Shown piece by piece: positions 28,401-43,928 of a stretch of 64,000 nucleotides of DNA. The notes below the pieces were generated by a model. It was not told where the DNA came from and did no database searches. It was given only the letters and a program-made list of their open reading frames with translations. The DNA comes from Enoplolaimus lenunculus (lineage: Eukaryota; Nematoda; Enoplea; Enoplida; Thoracostomopsidae), in contig JASANG010000308.1 in the NCBI GenBank assembly GCA_030248215.1, positions 1 through 64,000 of the forward strand, read 5' to 3'. The stretch's first letter is position 1, and each line of letters starts with the position of its first letter. Made by a program: the position numbers and the translations under genes.

Positions 28401-31400
28401 AAATTGTGATCAAATTTAGTAATTACTATTGAACATGCTACAGTTATTGTTATAGGGAGTAGCGTGGAACACTGTAAAACAATGTGGTAAATCTAGAACA
28501 GAACTTATCGAATTTCGGCAGCATCGGTGGTGCTTGTTAGTATTTTAAAAAATAATTCTTATAAGAAAAACCTTGCAACGTAGTCAGCGACTCAACCGGA
28601 GGGGGATATATGGTGCATTCACTGCAATAAACGACTTTAATTATTTATATATTCAAAATGCTAACTGAGACAAATAGATTTACAAACAAAATCATGTTTA
28701 TTAATTATATATGTATATATCAGGGTACAACCAGATACCAAAAACTGACGATGCTGTATAACCTATCCGGCCGGAGACCGACCCGGATAGTTAATTCGTT
28801 GTTGTATTTAATGTCACAATCCTATTAATTTGTATTCTAGTTTAGTAAGCCATATTACTATGTGAATTAATGTTTGAACGCACTAATATATATAAAAGTA
28901 ATTAGCATAACCGTTCCTAAAGCACAATCCCACGAAGCGATCAAGAAGAGTTACACGTAAGTATTAAAGTTTGAGCACTATAATTGTCTATTATCTGCAA
29001 AAGATATTTTTTCATTTACAGGAACATGTGAACAAATTGACATACCGTTGATGTTCAATTCAACTGCGGGTGAAACGAATCCAATAATATCAAATTATAC
29101 TTCTGCAATGTCAGACGAAGGACGCATATTGAAATGTTTTGCGTCTGCAAAATTGATCATTTTTGATTGGATTAGCTGTGAAATGCTTCAAAATGCAACC
29201 GACTTGCCTACTTGTGAACGTAAGTTATCATTGAGTTTACACCGAATGGTTTACGTGGCTTGTAGGATTTTCTAATTAGGATTTCATTTATGCCGGAATC
29301 AAAATTCAAAGCATGATTAGTCGTTCAGCTAGTTATCGACTTTTTATGTTTTTCAAACGGTTCTTACTAAATCATTTGAGAGGTGGCACAATTCATCCTT
29401 TTGAGGCATTAATATATTCTATTTCATCTGTAATCTAATTCGGGCTAGAATGCATACCCCCTGATACTCCGTGTGGAAGGCGTTTACTGTAGTGACCCGA
29501 ATAACAGGAGGGACTAATATTTATTTCGCCGTTTCATTCAGTACTGGACTATTATTTATTTTTTCAACCGATCTCGAGTTGATTGGACTGCGCAACTTCA
29601 ACTATATCAGCCATTGTCTATTATTTAGACTTTATTATTTTAAATATATATTTGAGCATGCTGCCAGTGGCGGATCCAGGATCTCAAAATGGGGGGGGGG
29701 GGCAAAATTTCACAGGTAATAAACTTACTTTTGACCCACACACAAACCGCGAACAATTGTCACAAAATTGTTATATAATTTTTGTCGAGATGCTGTTGGG
29801 GGAGCCCCACGGCCGGGGTGGCCCCCCATGGATCCGCCAGTGTATGCTGCGGTCAATATATCAACTTTGATTAATGAATAAAATTGTGTACTGCACTTAA
29901 TTTGGTTCAAAACGCATTGACGCAATCTAGTTACGTAAATTGTCGCTGATGGACATATTATTAACTTTTGACCATATCCAAGTACAAATTGTAATTAGGG
30001 AAATAGACTCCAATTGATTCATATCCAAAATATAGAGCACGTATTCCTTTATTACATCCACTTCTTATTTGAGTCTCTACTTTACCAATAGGAGTTTGGT
30101 ATATTGCCACGCGATCTTGAACGAGTCGTGACGTTTTGTGGATATTTTACACAAACGCGTGTTTAAAACAGTACGAACTACGCGAAACGGAAATAGTTAA
30201 GAAACGAAACCTTTGAAGAAGTAAACTCAGGTTTAAAGGCGTTACAATATTTCCACATTTCGGACGTTGCTAAAACAGTGACCCTGCGTTGTTCATAGCG
30301 CGGCATTTTACCATTGCCCTAACGATGTGTATGGCTAAGTTCGAATGTTTTGACACTTAATTGCATTTTTAGGAATTTGTTATCCGCCTGAACTGACTAA
30401 CGGATTTCATAACGCAACCCAACGGCCTATGTATATTGGTGAAACAGTGCAGTACGGTTGCACTGCTGAATATTACTACGATGGGCCTTTGCATTATTGT
30501 TCGCCTGACGGCAGTTTGAGCCCTGGCCTTGGGGTTTGTATCAGTAAGTTACAGTTTTAGCTCGTTCATATAAAAACAATGTTGAGATTTTATAAATTAA
30601 AATCTCTTTTGAAAATTTAAAATTGTGCAAACGTGTTAAAAATTTGAAGCGTTAAATTTTCGGAAATTTGAAAAAATTGTTAGTTTTAAAAGTTTAACAA
30701 ATTTGAAACGCATTAAAAGTAACATTTAAGGCAAAATGTGAACATTTGGTAGTTTGAACTTATGCCGAAATTTGAAGTTTTAAAAAAGTTTTAAATTTTA
30801 GAGCGATGTCCGAATGTAACGCTGTCGAATGGAACAGTAACCGCTCCGCAGGATATTATCAACGGTGTTTACGTTGATTTTGAATGCGATCCAGGTTACA
30901 AGCTGATTGGCCATTTATTTATTCGGTGTGGTGTCAACGGGACCTATGAAGACGAAGTCCCGACTTGCTTTTGTAAGTTTTATGACTGTTAACTTTTTTA
31001 AAATTTCTAATTTGCTTTTTTCAATAAATCAGAAAAGTTTTAAATTCTGTAAATTTGCTACTTTTTTTACGAAGTCAGACATATTGTTTAATTAAGTAAT
31101 TTTAACCTCTGACTAGTTTCTAGATCCGACCATGGCGTGCAAGTTCGGGCTCACCCGTGTAGCCGCGGACCCAGCACTGGGTCAACATTTAGTATTAAGA
31201 TTTAGTACTAAAATTGCGTTATTTGTCGCTTACTACTCCGTTAGAGGAATGTTTCGTGCCCACCATAGCAAATGTGGTGCCCGCTAGGAACCGCTTTCGA
31301 AAAACCTGGAATATATAAAAAATATTGAACAGAAACTGATCTTTATCTTCTGGCCTATATTAGGAAAATTTACAGATTTTTGATTTTTTTATTGTATTAC

Positions 31401-34400
31401 TGCCGGTCGTTATTTTGTTATTGTAGAATTTCTTCGAAAAATAATGATTATAGTCTGAAATTATCATGGTTTCCAGCTAAACATGTTCGACTGCCTACAC
31501 AGGACTATTTTGGGAAAAATTCAATTTTTCAAAATTTGGACAAAAAATTGGAAATTTTAAAGTTTTTCTAAAATTAGTCTATAGCTGGTGGAGCGCGTAC
31601 AAAAACAATTTCAATCTGAATTTATGTTTTTAAAGAAATTTAAAAATTGATAAAATTAGAGATTTTTTGACTTATTTTCAGTGTTATGTCCAACTTTATC
31701 TGTTGAACACGCGTCACAAGTTGTACCCAGCGCGCCATTCATTATAACTGACGTTCACGTGTTTATCATATGCGAGCCTGGTTATGTACTGATTGGACAA
31801 AACACATTGATATGTCAAAATACGTCAACTTACGATTATGACGCCCCTACTTGTGAAAGTTTGTTGCAAAATTTTTCTTATTTCTGTAGTGCATTTTATT
31901 TAATCAAGGCCGGTGTGAGGATAGTCGAAGCCCCTCCAAACAAGGGGAACCAAATTAAATGTTTCACAACTCTATAACTTCGTGGTCCGTGCGAAAAATT
32001 TAGTTTTTCATGATGGAACCCCCTATGGTTGGCCCCCCAGTTGGGATTTGCGCGGGGGTTTCCGCCGGTACTGTAATCAATTGTCGCCGGCACTGCAATC
32101 AATTGTAGTCTTTTAGTGGTACCAAGAGTTGATGGTGACAGTTAGACAAACAACAAAGTTATAACTCGCACAATATTTAGCTGCTCAAAATGTACCAGCA
32201 CGCGTTGCGTTTACGCCTTCGCCACTCGACCAGTGAAATTGAACGTAACTACGCTAATTTTCAGATTATTACTTACTCTCAGTAATATGCAGATTCTCCT
32301 GTTTGTAGCTGTCTCAGTTCGCTTGTTTGAAATTGCAGTAAATTTATTTTTTTCGGATATCGGTTGTAATTTTAGAAACTTGCGAGCCATATACGCTTGA
32401 AAACGGTCGTTCAGTGGCGTTGGAAGATCCAATTATACACAATACTACGGTGGCCATCTATTGTGATGTGGGATACGTACTTACGGGTCCAGAGAATGTT
32501 ACTTGCTTCAATGGCACATACTCTAACACATCAACAAGCTGTACACGTAAGCTGTTAGTTTTGCTTACAGAAAGTACTGAAATTTTATCCATTAACCCTT
32601 TCTTTTATCGAATATTTTATTTCATCTGAGATCTAGTTTAAAACTAAAGTCGAGCAAAAGCCATGGATTCAGGGGAACACTGAAAGGGTGCATTCGTTGT
32701 CCATCGCTAACTTTACGCTTAGGCTCACGATTATGCTAATAACGAATTATGCTTAGATTTATTCATAGGCTTTAAGACACTGTTGGGTGACAAGTTGTCG
32801 CGCGACGAAGTGTCGCCGATTCCAGAAAAATGCTTTCGACAGGATTTACAGAATTTTATGTTGGGCAAAATATTAAAAATATTTGTTTCTGTGAAAAAAA
32901 ACTCGCATATTAAGAGATTCGCCGTTGGTGTATTTGCTTATGGTAACCGATAAACAAACAAACAAATTTCAATTTTAGCGACCTGTCCACGCTTGACTGT
33001 CGAAAACGGAAACGTTACGTACGACACCGCTATGGCAGATGTTTTACCTGGCGCCGTGGCACAAATCACTTGTGATCCTGGGTTTGTTTTGATACCTTCG
33101 ACGACAACCAATGTCACTTGTTTGCTGAATCGGCTTTACAATTACGCTTTGCCGGCGTGTGTCGGTTAGTTTCAGGCTCGTAACCAGCTCAACCTGCTTA
33201 CAGAAGGACTGAAAATATTTCAACAGACAAATTTGCTAATTTTACTCGATTTCATATGCAGAATTCAATGTTTTCTGCACAGCAATAGTTTTCTTGCTGT
33301 AATGCGTGTAATTTTGATTCTTACTTAAGCAATGCCATACAGAAAGGCTGGTCATGAATGTTTGGCTCCAGTTCCGATGCGGCTCTCAAACCCACGACGT
33401 ACGATTTACCATTCTGCTCAACGTTCACTTGTAAAACGTTTCGCTGAATCAGCTTTACAATTTCGCAATGCAAATTTTTCGCTAGAATACCAGCTGTATA
33501 TATTGAAAATCTAAGAGTAATTTTAACATGTGTGTAGCACCTATCGACTGATGGTGTTTTGGCCTTGAGAATATCAGGACTGGATACGTTTTGTTTTATT
33601 GACCATAGCTAATGTCATCTGTTTGCATATCTGGATCAAGCCGTGTTTGCTTGTATATAAGTCAGTTTTTGAATATTTTTGTTTGAGAGTTTTTGAATAT
33701 TTTAATTCGATTTAAGATTCCAAAATTAACGCATAATTAATTGCGAAGTTTAAGGCTCGTATTCTCAAATGCATGTAGCACTTATCGATGCACTCAGCAT
33801 ATATGGAAAATAACTGTTTCCTGTTCAAACGTTTTTTGGAAGAGTGCTTCGGGAAATGCAACATTTAACATTAATGTCAATGGTAAATTAGAATACATTC
33901 AGTATTTTTTCAGCGTCTTGTCCCAGCTTAGCATCACCTTGTAATACAACCGACACGGCAGTCGATGTAATACCCACAGGCTATCGCGTCAACTGTTCTT
34001 GTCCACCGAACGAAACGTTGCTAGGCAACCCAGTATTAACATGCAATGATGATCAATCTTGGGATTTTAACACACCGACGTGTTCAACCGCTCGTAAGTT
34101 ATTCTTTGTTTACTAACTGTTTTTACAAGCTAACTTCAATATGTGTTTTGCTGAAAACTTAGTTAGGCACAGCATTTGCTAGACGCCAGACGCACTGACG
34201 GTCCCTTCATTTTGTCGGGGAACCGAGCAAAAAATGCAGGGACCACCAGCTCGATCTGGCGTCTGACCCATGCTTTAGCTAAAATAGATGCCAGCAAAAC
34301 AACAATGAAGTTAGCTAGCTAAAACAGTTATAATCAGGCAAACAAATTTTTTCCTGCTTAAAAATTTTGCTGTCGGGGCGAGGTCGGAAGCACAGCCATC

Positions 34401-37400
34401 TGTAACCACTGCTGCTAGATGGGGTTCAGCGATGCTTAATATTGAAGCTTGGAAATTTAACAACTGTATTTAGCTATGACACATTTGATTTTTGGAATAG
34501 ATGTAGGTCAATAACCAGCTCAACATACTAAGTGGAACAAAACAATGTTAACAGAGGCTTAAGGGGGTTTTACACGATCCATGGGGTCTAGATCTTTCTA
34601 CGAAGGGATTCCTTCTAGCACTCCATAACCCATACTGCCTTCGTGTACGAGTATGTACCAAATTAATTGGATCGCAAACATGCTACAGTGAGGCCCGTAG
34701 ACAGATCACCTTGATATAGAGTCTAAACTTTATTCAGGAGGGGCATACAATGCTTTTTGTCCTACAACCAAGGTTGAAAATTTTCTAGGATGGGCCAAAA
34801 TTCTTCCAGGAGATGCTGAGCACCCCCTGGCTGCCCTTGGCTACGGGCTTGGCTACAGTGTATATTTTAAAACGTACTTCAGCCTCTGCAAAATTTATAA
34901 ATTGACGACTAGGATATATTAAATTTCAAATATTTTTTAACTTTAGCACCAGTTTACTGCGCTGATCCACACCCGTTGGACAATGGTCAAATTATCGGAC
35001 CAATAGCAAACGTTACTGAAACTACAACAATCGCCTATCAGTGCGTTTCTGACAAATATACTCTATTTGGACCGGATACATATGTTTGTCTCAATAACGG
35101 AACCTATGATAAAGTTGTTTTTGCTACTTCCTGTATCCGTAAGTCATTTCCTTCGTGTTACGGGTTTAAATTATATACAAGATTGTAGAATTTGTTCATA
35201 GTCAGGCCTATTTTGGTCGTAGCAGGAGTTCATTCCGTTAAGTACTAGTAAATAATATTTAAACCAATCAAATTGTGTCCTTGATCCTGTAAGCAGGTTT
35301 TTTTATGGCCGATAGACCGACAGTTTTCCCATTTGAAAAACCATGTCCGGTTATGAGTAAGTAGTTTTGTCATTTCCGGTGCCATCAAGATTAACTTGTA
35401 CATTTCGGTTTTTATAAATACATATCTATCAGTTGACCTATTGGTTCGGTTATTAAACTATTATTTAAGTATTTACTTTTTTGATCAATTCAGCATTTAA
35501 TTTGTCAAATGAAATTAATTCTTAATATGTTTTGACCCAAAAATAGTTATATAATATGAATACGGCAAAGTTTTATTTTATATTAATGTCGTTTTTAACC
35601 CCGTACTCGGCATCGATCCACAAGTCAATACGGAAAGGGGATTGGCGAACACGAAACGCCAATGAAAATCAAAAGTGGTGGAATTAATTTCGCCGTTGTT
35701 CCAGAACCCCTGTTTTCCTATATCCACTGGTACAATCATTTTTAGACTTGTCGTTGGCGTCCAATTTATCGTAAGCGTGAGGATGGCGTTATCCTTTTGA
35801 TGACGTCCAGCGTCGCCCGTCTCCGTACAGTGTACGTTAATTACTCGCGTATGATACCGTATGGCGACGGATGGTGCAGCATGCCGTCGGACGGCGCCGC
35901 GCGACAAGTATTGGGCCGCCCTTAGACCAAAGGCTGAAACTAAGCTTAAAAGAAAATCCTCACGGTGCTTTTTATACGCAACGATTTGAGTTTTAAATAT
36001 TCTTATTGTAGCAAGCTGCGATTTATCAACAAATTTTGGAAATTCAACTCTGGTCAAACTAAATATAACTATGGATACTTCTCAAATACCAGCCCAGTGT
36101 GTTAACAATACAATGTCGAACGTACAATGTTGTGTTGGTAAGTTAAAACTTGCCCTGAAACAATGGCGTATAGGGTGTCACGTTAGGATACATCCCCCCG
36201 CGCCTTTGACAATTTTTTCAGGGGATCTTAGACACGGTATCAGTTTTCAATGCAAGAAACCCCCAATCCGTCGACGTTTTTACAGAAAACATGTTCCCTT
36301 GGCAAAATCCTGACTACATCCATGCCCATAAATATGACTAAATGTGTATTCTATGATAGCGCCAGTTTTTGCAGCTAAAAGTTTTTTAATTGTTATCTGT
36401 ACGAATTATTTTATTGTATACCATGCAATCACCAAGTGATATAAGTATTCTGAGTGGCAGAAGAAGCGTCAATAGCTTCGTCTTAGCAGCGGCAATAGCA
36501 AAACTTAAATTGCGTCAGATAATCGAAAAAGCTTAGGGTTGTGCTATACTTACTGCTCACTGCCGCACGCTGATATGCGTTGCTAACAAGCATATATGCA
36601 AAATCTATTTGGTGGCGTGTGACAATTTTTAGTAAAAATTTTGTTATGCCGCGCGGCAGAACAACCCTAACTGTAAGCTTTCGTCTTCAAAATTCTACAC
36701 CAAAATTATAAATTTTAAAATATATCATTTTTGATAGTTTAAAGTTTCCTTTGACGTGAGAAAAAATTATTCAACGCAACTTGCGGAACTGATATTAGCG
36801 TTTAATAATCCGTAATCGAACAATCGGTTCACGAGTTATAAGCAAATACTGATTTGGCTCAGGATCAAACTACACCAACGTAGATCGGATCGATGTTAAC
36901 ATACCGAGTTGTTTTAATTTTTCTACTAGCCACATACAAAAAATATTTCTGAATTTATTCAGAAAAGTATTTTCTGTGGCAAATGTGAAAAGTTTTTCTG
37001 ATATTTAAGACATTTTTCTAAAAACAACGGGAACATTTTAAAAAGCGGCACCTTGAAACAAATTAAATTTCAATTAAACCAATTTATTACAGGTTTCGAA
37101 GCTAAAACCGCTACAATGCTTTTCAATATATTTTCAGAGCCACAACGTTGTCCTCCTTTGAATATGAGCGTTCCTGGACTCAAACCGTTACCACAGACTG
37201 AGTTGAATCACGGGAAAACTGTTAATTTTGAATGCGAAGATGAGTATCGATTAAATATGTGGTCAGATAGATCATTCACATGCGATGTATTTGATCTCAG
37301 TGCAATTTCTGCGCTTTCAGTTGAATGCATTCGTAAGTCTTCGACGTTGAAATTGCAGTTGAAAATATTATTTTAGCAAGCAGTGGTGTCTATATGTGAA

Positions 37401-40400
37401 AGATAGGTGGGTAAGTTCATTTAAGAGTCGATCCCATACATCACTTCTACAGCCTTTATTTGTTAGATTGTGGAGGCTAAAAAAATTCACGTTCGCTTCG
37501 GTTGAACGAATAAAGGTTGCGCTATACCAGTCATATGGCGCCGTCCGTCACCCTCTGTCACCATACGGTATGATACGTGAGTAATTCGCGTACGATACCG
37601 CACAGTAACGCTCGGTAACGGATGGTGCCGGATATCGTCAAAAGTATAGCGCTACCCTAAAGCTTTTAGATCCAGTTTTATGCCATGTTAACCCTTTCTC
37701 ATATGAATGTTTTCTATTTCCCCTGAGATCTACTTGTATGCTAGGATTCGAACTCCAGTGGCTGGAGTGGGAGGCGTATACCATCACCACTCAGCTATAG
37801 GAGCTTGATGCTCGAGCCCGAGGGGGCTCTCACGTCTTGTGGTGATTTAGCACTATGTATACGTGTTGCAATTGTTAAATACGGTGCGATATATATTATT
37901 TAACGTATACACTGCGCTGAGTTGCTTATAGGGAACTCAATGTGAGAAGGGGTTAAAATTCAATCGTGGATACGACCGAGTTAGAAACCCACAACTTTGA
38001 ATTGTTTTACAAAAAGGTCTATGCATTTCCATGATGGAAAATGAAATTTTATAGAAGCACAGAAATAATATAATTCTTTTGATCAATTTTCCGGCTAGAA
38101 ATAAGGAGCGAGGATTTCGAACGAAAAGGGGGTCGGCACTTTTCATCGTCCCACGCTCAATCGGGCCCGTAGCCAAGAGGCGGTCAGAGGGTTCAACCCT
38201 TTTGGAAAAAGTTTTGATTTCCTCTAGAAAGTTTTCAAGGTTGTTTGTAAGTCAACGAAAACCTTTGTTTGCCCCTCCTGAAACATTTTCAGCCAACCCC
38301 TGGCAAAGTGAGCTGGCTATGGGTCTGCCCACGATCGGTAGTTGCGACCTCGCCTTCCAGTTAAGTGACTCTCCACAGGTCCCCGTCCGGTACACCTTTG
38401 ACATTGTGTGCCATGACGGCAGGACTTCGAATAAGGGCACAATTAATTTCCAAAAAATTACTTTTATTTGCAAAATTGTTCAAAATTTTTCAGGTTCATG
38501 CGTTGTGGCAACAATGTCGCCTGTCATCGCAACACTTCTGTATTCACCATGGTATCTGCCGGCGAATACCATCATCACTGAGGGACAGTCGATTCAGTTT
38601 AGTTGTCCTTCAGGGCAGCATTTGGTCGGTTCCGCTGATGCGACTTGTACGTCTACGGGGTCACTGAGTGATCCTATTCCAGAATGTCATGGTAAGGTGG
38701 TTAAAAATCTAGACCGCTGTTACTTTTAGGGGGGCTTGGCATCAGCCTAAACCTAAGACTAAACCTAGGCATCAGCGCGAGGGTAAGCACAAACCTATGT
38801 CTAAGCATAAATTAAACGATTAATTCAGAACTTAAGCGTAATTATAATATTACCATAAGATAACACTAAAGCCTACTGTAGACCTCCAACTTGTTCCATA
38901 GTCGCTTAGTGCGCCTTATAGAGTAATGCTGAGCCGGACATCCTAACAAGCCAAAAACTTTTGTTCAAAACTTGATAGGTTGTGCCATTCGGCAATGCAC
39001 GTACGTTGCGGTACGCTGACGGTTGGCGCCGGACGGTGGCGGAAGGCGCATGATGTCATCAATAGTATAGCACCACCCTTGATCTTCTAATTTTGGAAAC
39101 TAGTGTCATTTGTATGTAAAATGTTTACATTTTGAAATTAAATCGATTATTTTTTGTCGTTTTCCGTCTTACAGTTTGGAGAATTGAAGTTCACCATTGT
39201 TATATAAGTGATAGTAGTTATAACCCCGGGTGTATAGTACTACGTAGTGATATTTTTCAGAAATAATTACAATCAAGTGATCCATAATTTCGGTTAAAAT
39301 CAAGTAAAACAGAAAAAAATAACGTAATATTTTTGCAGATAAATGTTTGCCTTTCTCCTATTCGCCAAAAATACTTAAAAGCAGACGAGAAAATTTTTTT
39401 TACTTAAAAATAAGAAATGAGTAATTTAAATTTATTTTTTCAGATGTTTGCCCACCGCCTTCCGCAATTAACAACGGCGATTTCATGTCAGCGTTACCGG
39501 CGTTAATTTTTCCGAACACAACTGTTGAATTCCTCTGCGACACTGGATACGACTTATTTGGATCTGAAGCGATCGTTTGTCAACCGGATAAAACGTTCAA
39601 TGACACTGAACCTGTTTGTAAAAGTAATCCGAATTGGCTATGGTGTATTCTCAAATGTGTGTAGCACCAATTGTCAAATGGCTGAAACGGAAAACGAAAA
39701 TATCCTATATCTGTATAATTAAAGCTATAATTCCCTACATGCGTATTTTGGGCAACTTTCCAGCATTACTTTGTTTATATTTTTCTACGAAGTTAAACGT
39801 GATTGATCTATGAAAAAAATTACATTGAAATTCTTGTGCATTTGCAAACGTTTGCGCATTGCATAAAGCCAGCTGACTAGTTCACATTAAAGTATATTAG
39901 CGTTTACGTTTTTTCCGCTCATACAGATCCTGTGCAAAAATTTTCACCTGACATCTTACGTTTTGGGAGGCGTTGACAGGAGGGTGTTTCAAAGGTTAAA
40001 ACCCATTGGATTCCATAACTTATTAATATACTTTGCGATTGGTAACACAGAACCAAAGGCCGTTCTTCGAAATTCATACGAACCCCGTCTTACTAAAATT
40101 CTGGCTACGCTCATTTATTCGGAGGCTGTTATGAATTATTAATTGCCGGGATATCTTCAAAAATAGCAACTCATGTGCAATAGTCTGCCCAAACACTAAC
40201 ATGATATCATTTGTCTGGTTTTGCGTCATTTCAATTGCGGCAAACTTCGGTCATCTCCAGCTTCAAGTTCTTCTATACTTTTTCATTTCTGGTTGTACGT
40301 TGCCTGAATTAAATGAAATGGTAGTTGGAGTTCCAAAAACATTAAAACTCGCAGCAGCAATTTTTAAGTGCAAGTTACAGTTGCAGTTTTGATTAAGGAT

Positions 40401-43400
40401 GCGCTATACTCGCCGTGCGCCGCCAGACGCTGCCGAAAACGTTTCATTAAAACTACAGCACATCGCCGCTGCAGTTTTTAATGAAAAGTTATACAGGGCC
40501 GCGCGGCGGCGTGCGATATAATTTTTTCCATGCCGCGCGCCGGCGTTCAGCGGCACGCGACGAGTATAGTGCAATCCTATAGTGGAACCCTAAGTTGTTT
40601 TCAACCAAACTTGCTGTTGCTAGTTCTCAGTGTAAAACTTGCATGTGTGAATGCGGCTTTATGTATTGTAGGACAATGTTCTGCACCTGCTAGTGATTTC
40701 AAAATGAACGTGACAACATACCACACTGACGTCAACGGGGTCAATGAAACTTACACGGTCATTGATCAAAGCTTCATTCATGAGGATGACGTCATTGAAA
40801 TCACGTGCGCAGACGGATACGAGCTGGTTGGACTGAGTCATTTGGTTTGTCTTCCAACTGGCGAGTTTAACGCACCTTTGCCGAAATGTTTAAGTACGCC
40901 ATATATTTGCTTGGTTGTAATCTTTTCTCGCATGGATGTTTTCGATTTCATCTGAGATCTAATTTCAAGCTGGAATGAAACTTGTCACACCAGGATAGAG
41001 CATGCCTATGTTGGTTCGCCGACACAGCTTAATGAAAAATGTTGAGATCAAAAGTGTTCCGTTGAAATTTGAGGATTCGGCGTTCGGGAAATAAATGTTA
41101 TTTTCATTAAAAATTGACTTATTTTTTAAAACTTTTTAATTTTTCAAAGTTCTAAATTATTTGATTTCGGAAATTGATTTATATTACACGTTGCTATTAA
41201 GTTTGTCACTCGTTTTTGAGTAAATAATGTCTGTTCCAGAAGCGTGTACAAGGGGAAACAAAAAGCCACACTTGTAACAAAATTTAGAATAACTTTCTGG
41301 ATCCTACCGGTAAAAATTTTTTAATGCAGTTATATCCTCCCGAAATGAAATTCTAGCAATTCCTCTGTACCTGGTCTCAACAAGAAAATATGCCTGTTTG
41401 TTTCAGAAGCGTGTCCTACCATTTCTCTTCCGGTATCCGGAACGGGTAAAATGTCATATGCAAGAATTCCGGCACTCGAAGGTGACGTAGTTCATGCGCG
41501 ATGCAACTGGCTGCATGAATTGATTGGTGAAAGCCGGACGTTGACGTGTTTACCCAACGGAGCCTACAATTATCCTGTGCCCGAGTGTAGACGTAAGTTT
41601 TAGTTTGGTAAATTTTTTCTTTGCCTCAAAACTATTTATTACGTTATATTATCCTGTGCCCGAGTGTAGACGTAAGTTTTAGTTTGGTAAATTTTTTCTT
41701 TGCCTCAAAACTATTTATTACGTTATATTGTTAAGCTAAAGTTTAAATTTTTCGTTAAACTATTTTCAAAACAAATTTCACCCATTTCGATACAGCTTTT
41801 TTTCTCATAGGTAATTTTCATAAATAGCTGCAAAATGACAATTTTCTAATATACCTGCGTGGAAAATTTTAATTCATGCAAAATATTAGCTAATTTTTAT
41901 GTTATTTTGACCTTACAAATTTTCAACCCAAACTTTGGGAGCAGAATCATTATCTGCGTAGGTGAAGGCAAACTAACTCGAATACTTTTAAAACGTATCA
42001 GTGAAGTTGGGCTCACGTTCAACAGATTTTTAGTGCACATTTGAGTACACCACCATCGGTAATTGAAATTTTGGCCTTTTTACACTTTCCACTCACGTTT
42101 AAAAATAAGGCTTAGACTTAGACAAACGTTTAGGAAGAAGCTTATTACGCTTAGGTTTAGTCAAAAATCCGAAGTTTTTAAGAAATCTAAAGGTCATTTT
42201 TTGTGTTAAAATTTACACAAAATGTTTTAATATTTTAGCTATTTGCGGCTATGTATTCGTACAAGGTGGAAGCACTCAAAAGGTATCAGGTGAACTGGAC
42301 ACTTATGCAACGGTCGAGAACGACACTTTGCGAGCCTCGTGTGACAGTGGACGCTACCTTGTAGGACAAGAATATTTCACTTGCTTAAAAAACCATACAT
42401 ATAACATAACTCAATTTCCGGTTTGTCAAAGTAAGTCGCGCAAAATATTTAAAATGAAATGCGTTAAATGTAAAATCTAGTCGAGATTACTAGGGTTATT
42501 GTCACCGCCCTCGGGCGGTGACTCTTGGTTTCGTTAGCGGCAATCTTGAAAGAAATATATGTTGTAAGTATATCAGAACGTTTTTAAAAGTTTCATGGCG
42601 AATTCTAACTAAGAATTATTAACAAATATAACACGTTTTCTATGCCTTTTTCAGGGCGAAACTTTTACAGTTAAAGTGTTATGCTGGTAGCTGATGATCT
42701 GTCAAAACTGGTTAAAACGTTGAAAATAATAGGCATTAATTTGGACCGGTTTTTATGTGATGAACCAATGTTGAGAACGGGGCAGTAACAATAGAATAAG
42801 CATATTCATAAACCTATGCCTAAGGTTAAGTCTAAAATGAGCTTATATCTAAGACTAAGCCTAAACAAAAAATATATCAAAAGAATAAGCTTAATCGATG
42901 GCAGTCCCGCAGAATTTCATTGCGCCCCTATTTACATGGGCCTGTCATGCTACGAAACTAGGACTAACTGCGCCTAATTTTTGTAGTTCACAATTATTGA
43001 ACTTTTTAAAACGACTAGTTTCGGCCTTGCTGACGATGAATATTGTACATTTGCTTGCATGCTAAGCCGAACAATGTAAGAAGCTGAGGCGGCCCTGTCG
43101 TGGGCATTCGTGTAGCCAATTAGCAGCTCTGCTACGGTAACTCAGCCCAAGAGCACTTTGCTACACACTGGCCGAGAGTACGACTGCAGACATCGCCGTC
43201 TGTTGAAGCATTACTCGTAGCTTCACTAACTACAGGCCACACCGATGGACAGTTTTGCGACCATAGGGGGGCGATTTTAATGTCCACTTGGCATGCAAGA
43301 GGTACCAAGTCGTGAATTTGCATAATCAGAAAAACCGAAACTGAAAAGAAATGCTGTTAAAAATATAGAACAGTCCGTAACCGAATAACAGGGGTACTCT

Positions 43401-43880
43401 ATGGAGAGGCCATATAAATATCTGTCTGCCCCTCTTATTCAGGTCACTACATTAGTTAAGCTAAAATTAGGAGTTAAGCTAAAATTAGGACGTTTTATTT
43501 TATTTCACTGATTATTAGGGTTACAAGCAATTAGATTCAGTACTAAAGGCTAAAGGGTTTTTGGCTGTGAGAAATCTGAACAAATAGTTTATAAACCTTC
43601 AAGACCGATAATTGAATAGTTAGCAAATAGTAATTTGCATATTAGCTTATAACTAGTTAAGCCTACATAATTGAGTTTTTAAATTATTTCACAAGTATGT
43701 CCGAGCTTTGCTCAAATCATGTAGTTCTGCTACGACCGGTAATGTATTGCATCGATATGTCCTTGCTGAAGTTCATTTTTTGTTATAGTAGAAACAACTA
43801 CCGCCTCTACTACGTCACAAACAACCACAACAACAACTACAACAACATCTACAACAACAACAACGACGACGACTACAACT

Positions 43881-43928
<48 letters not shown>

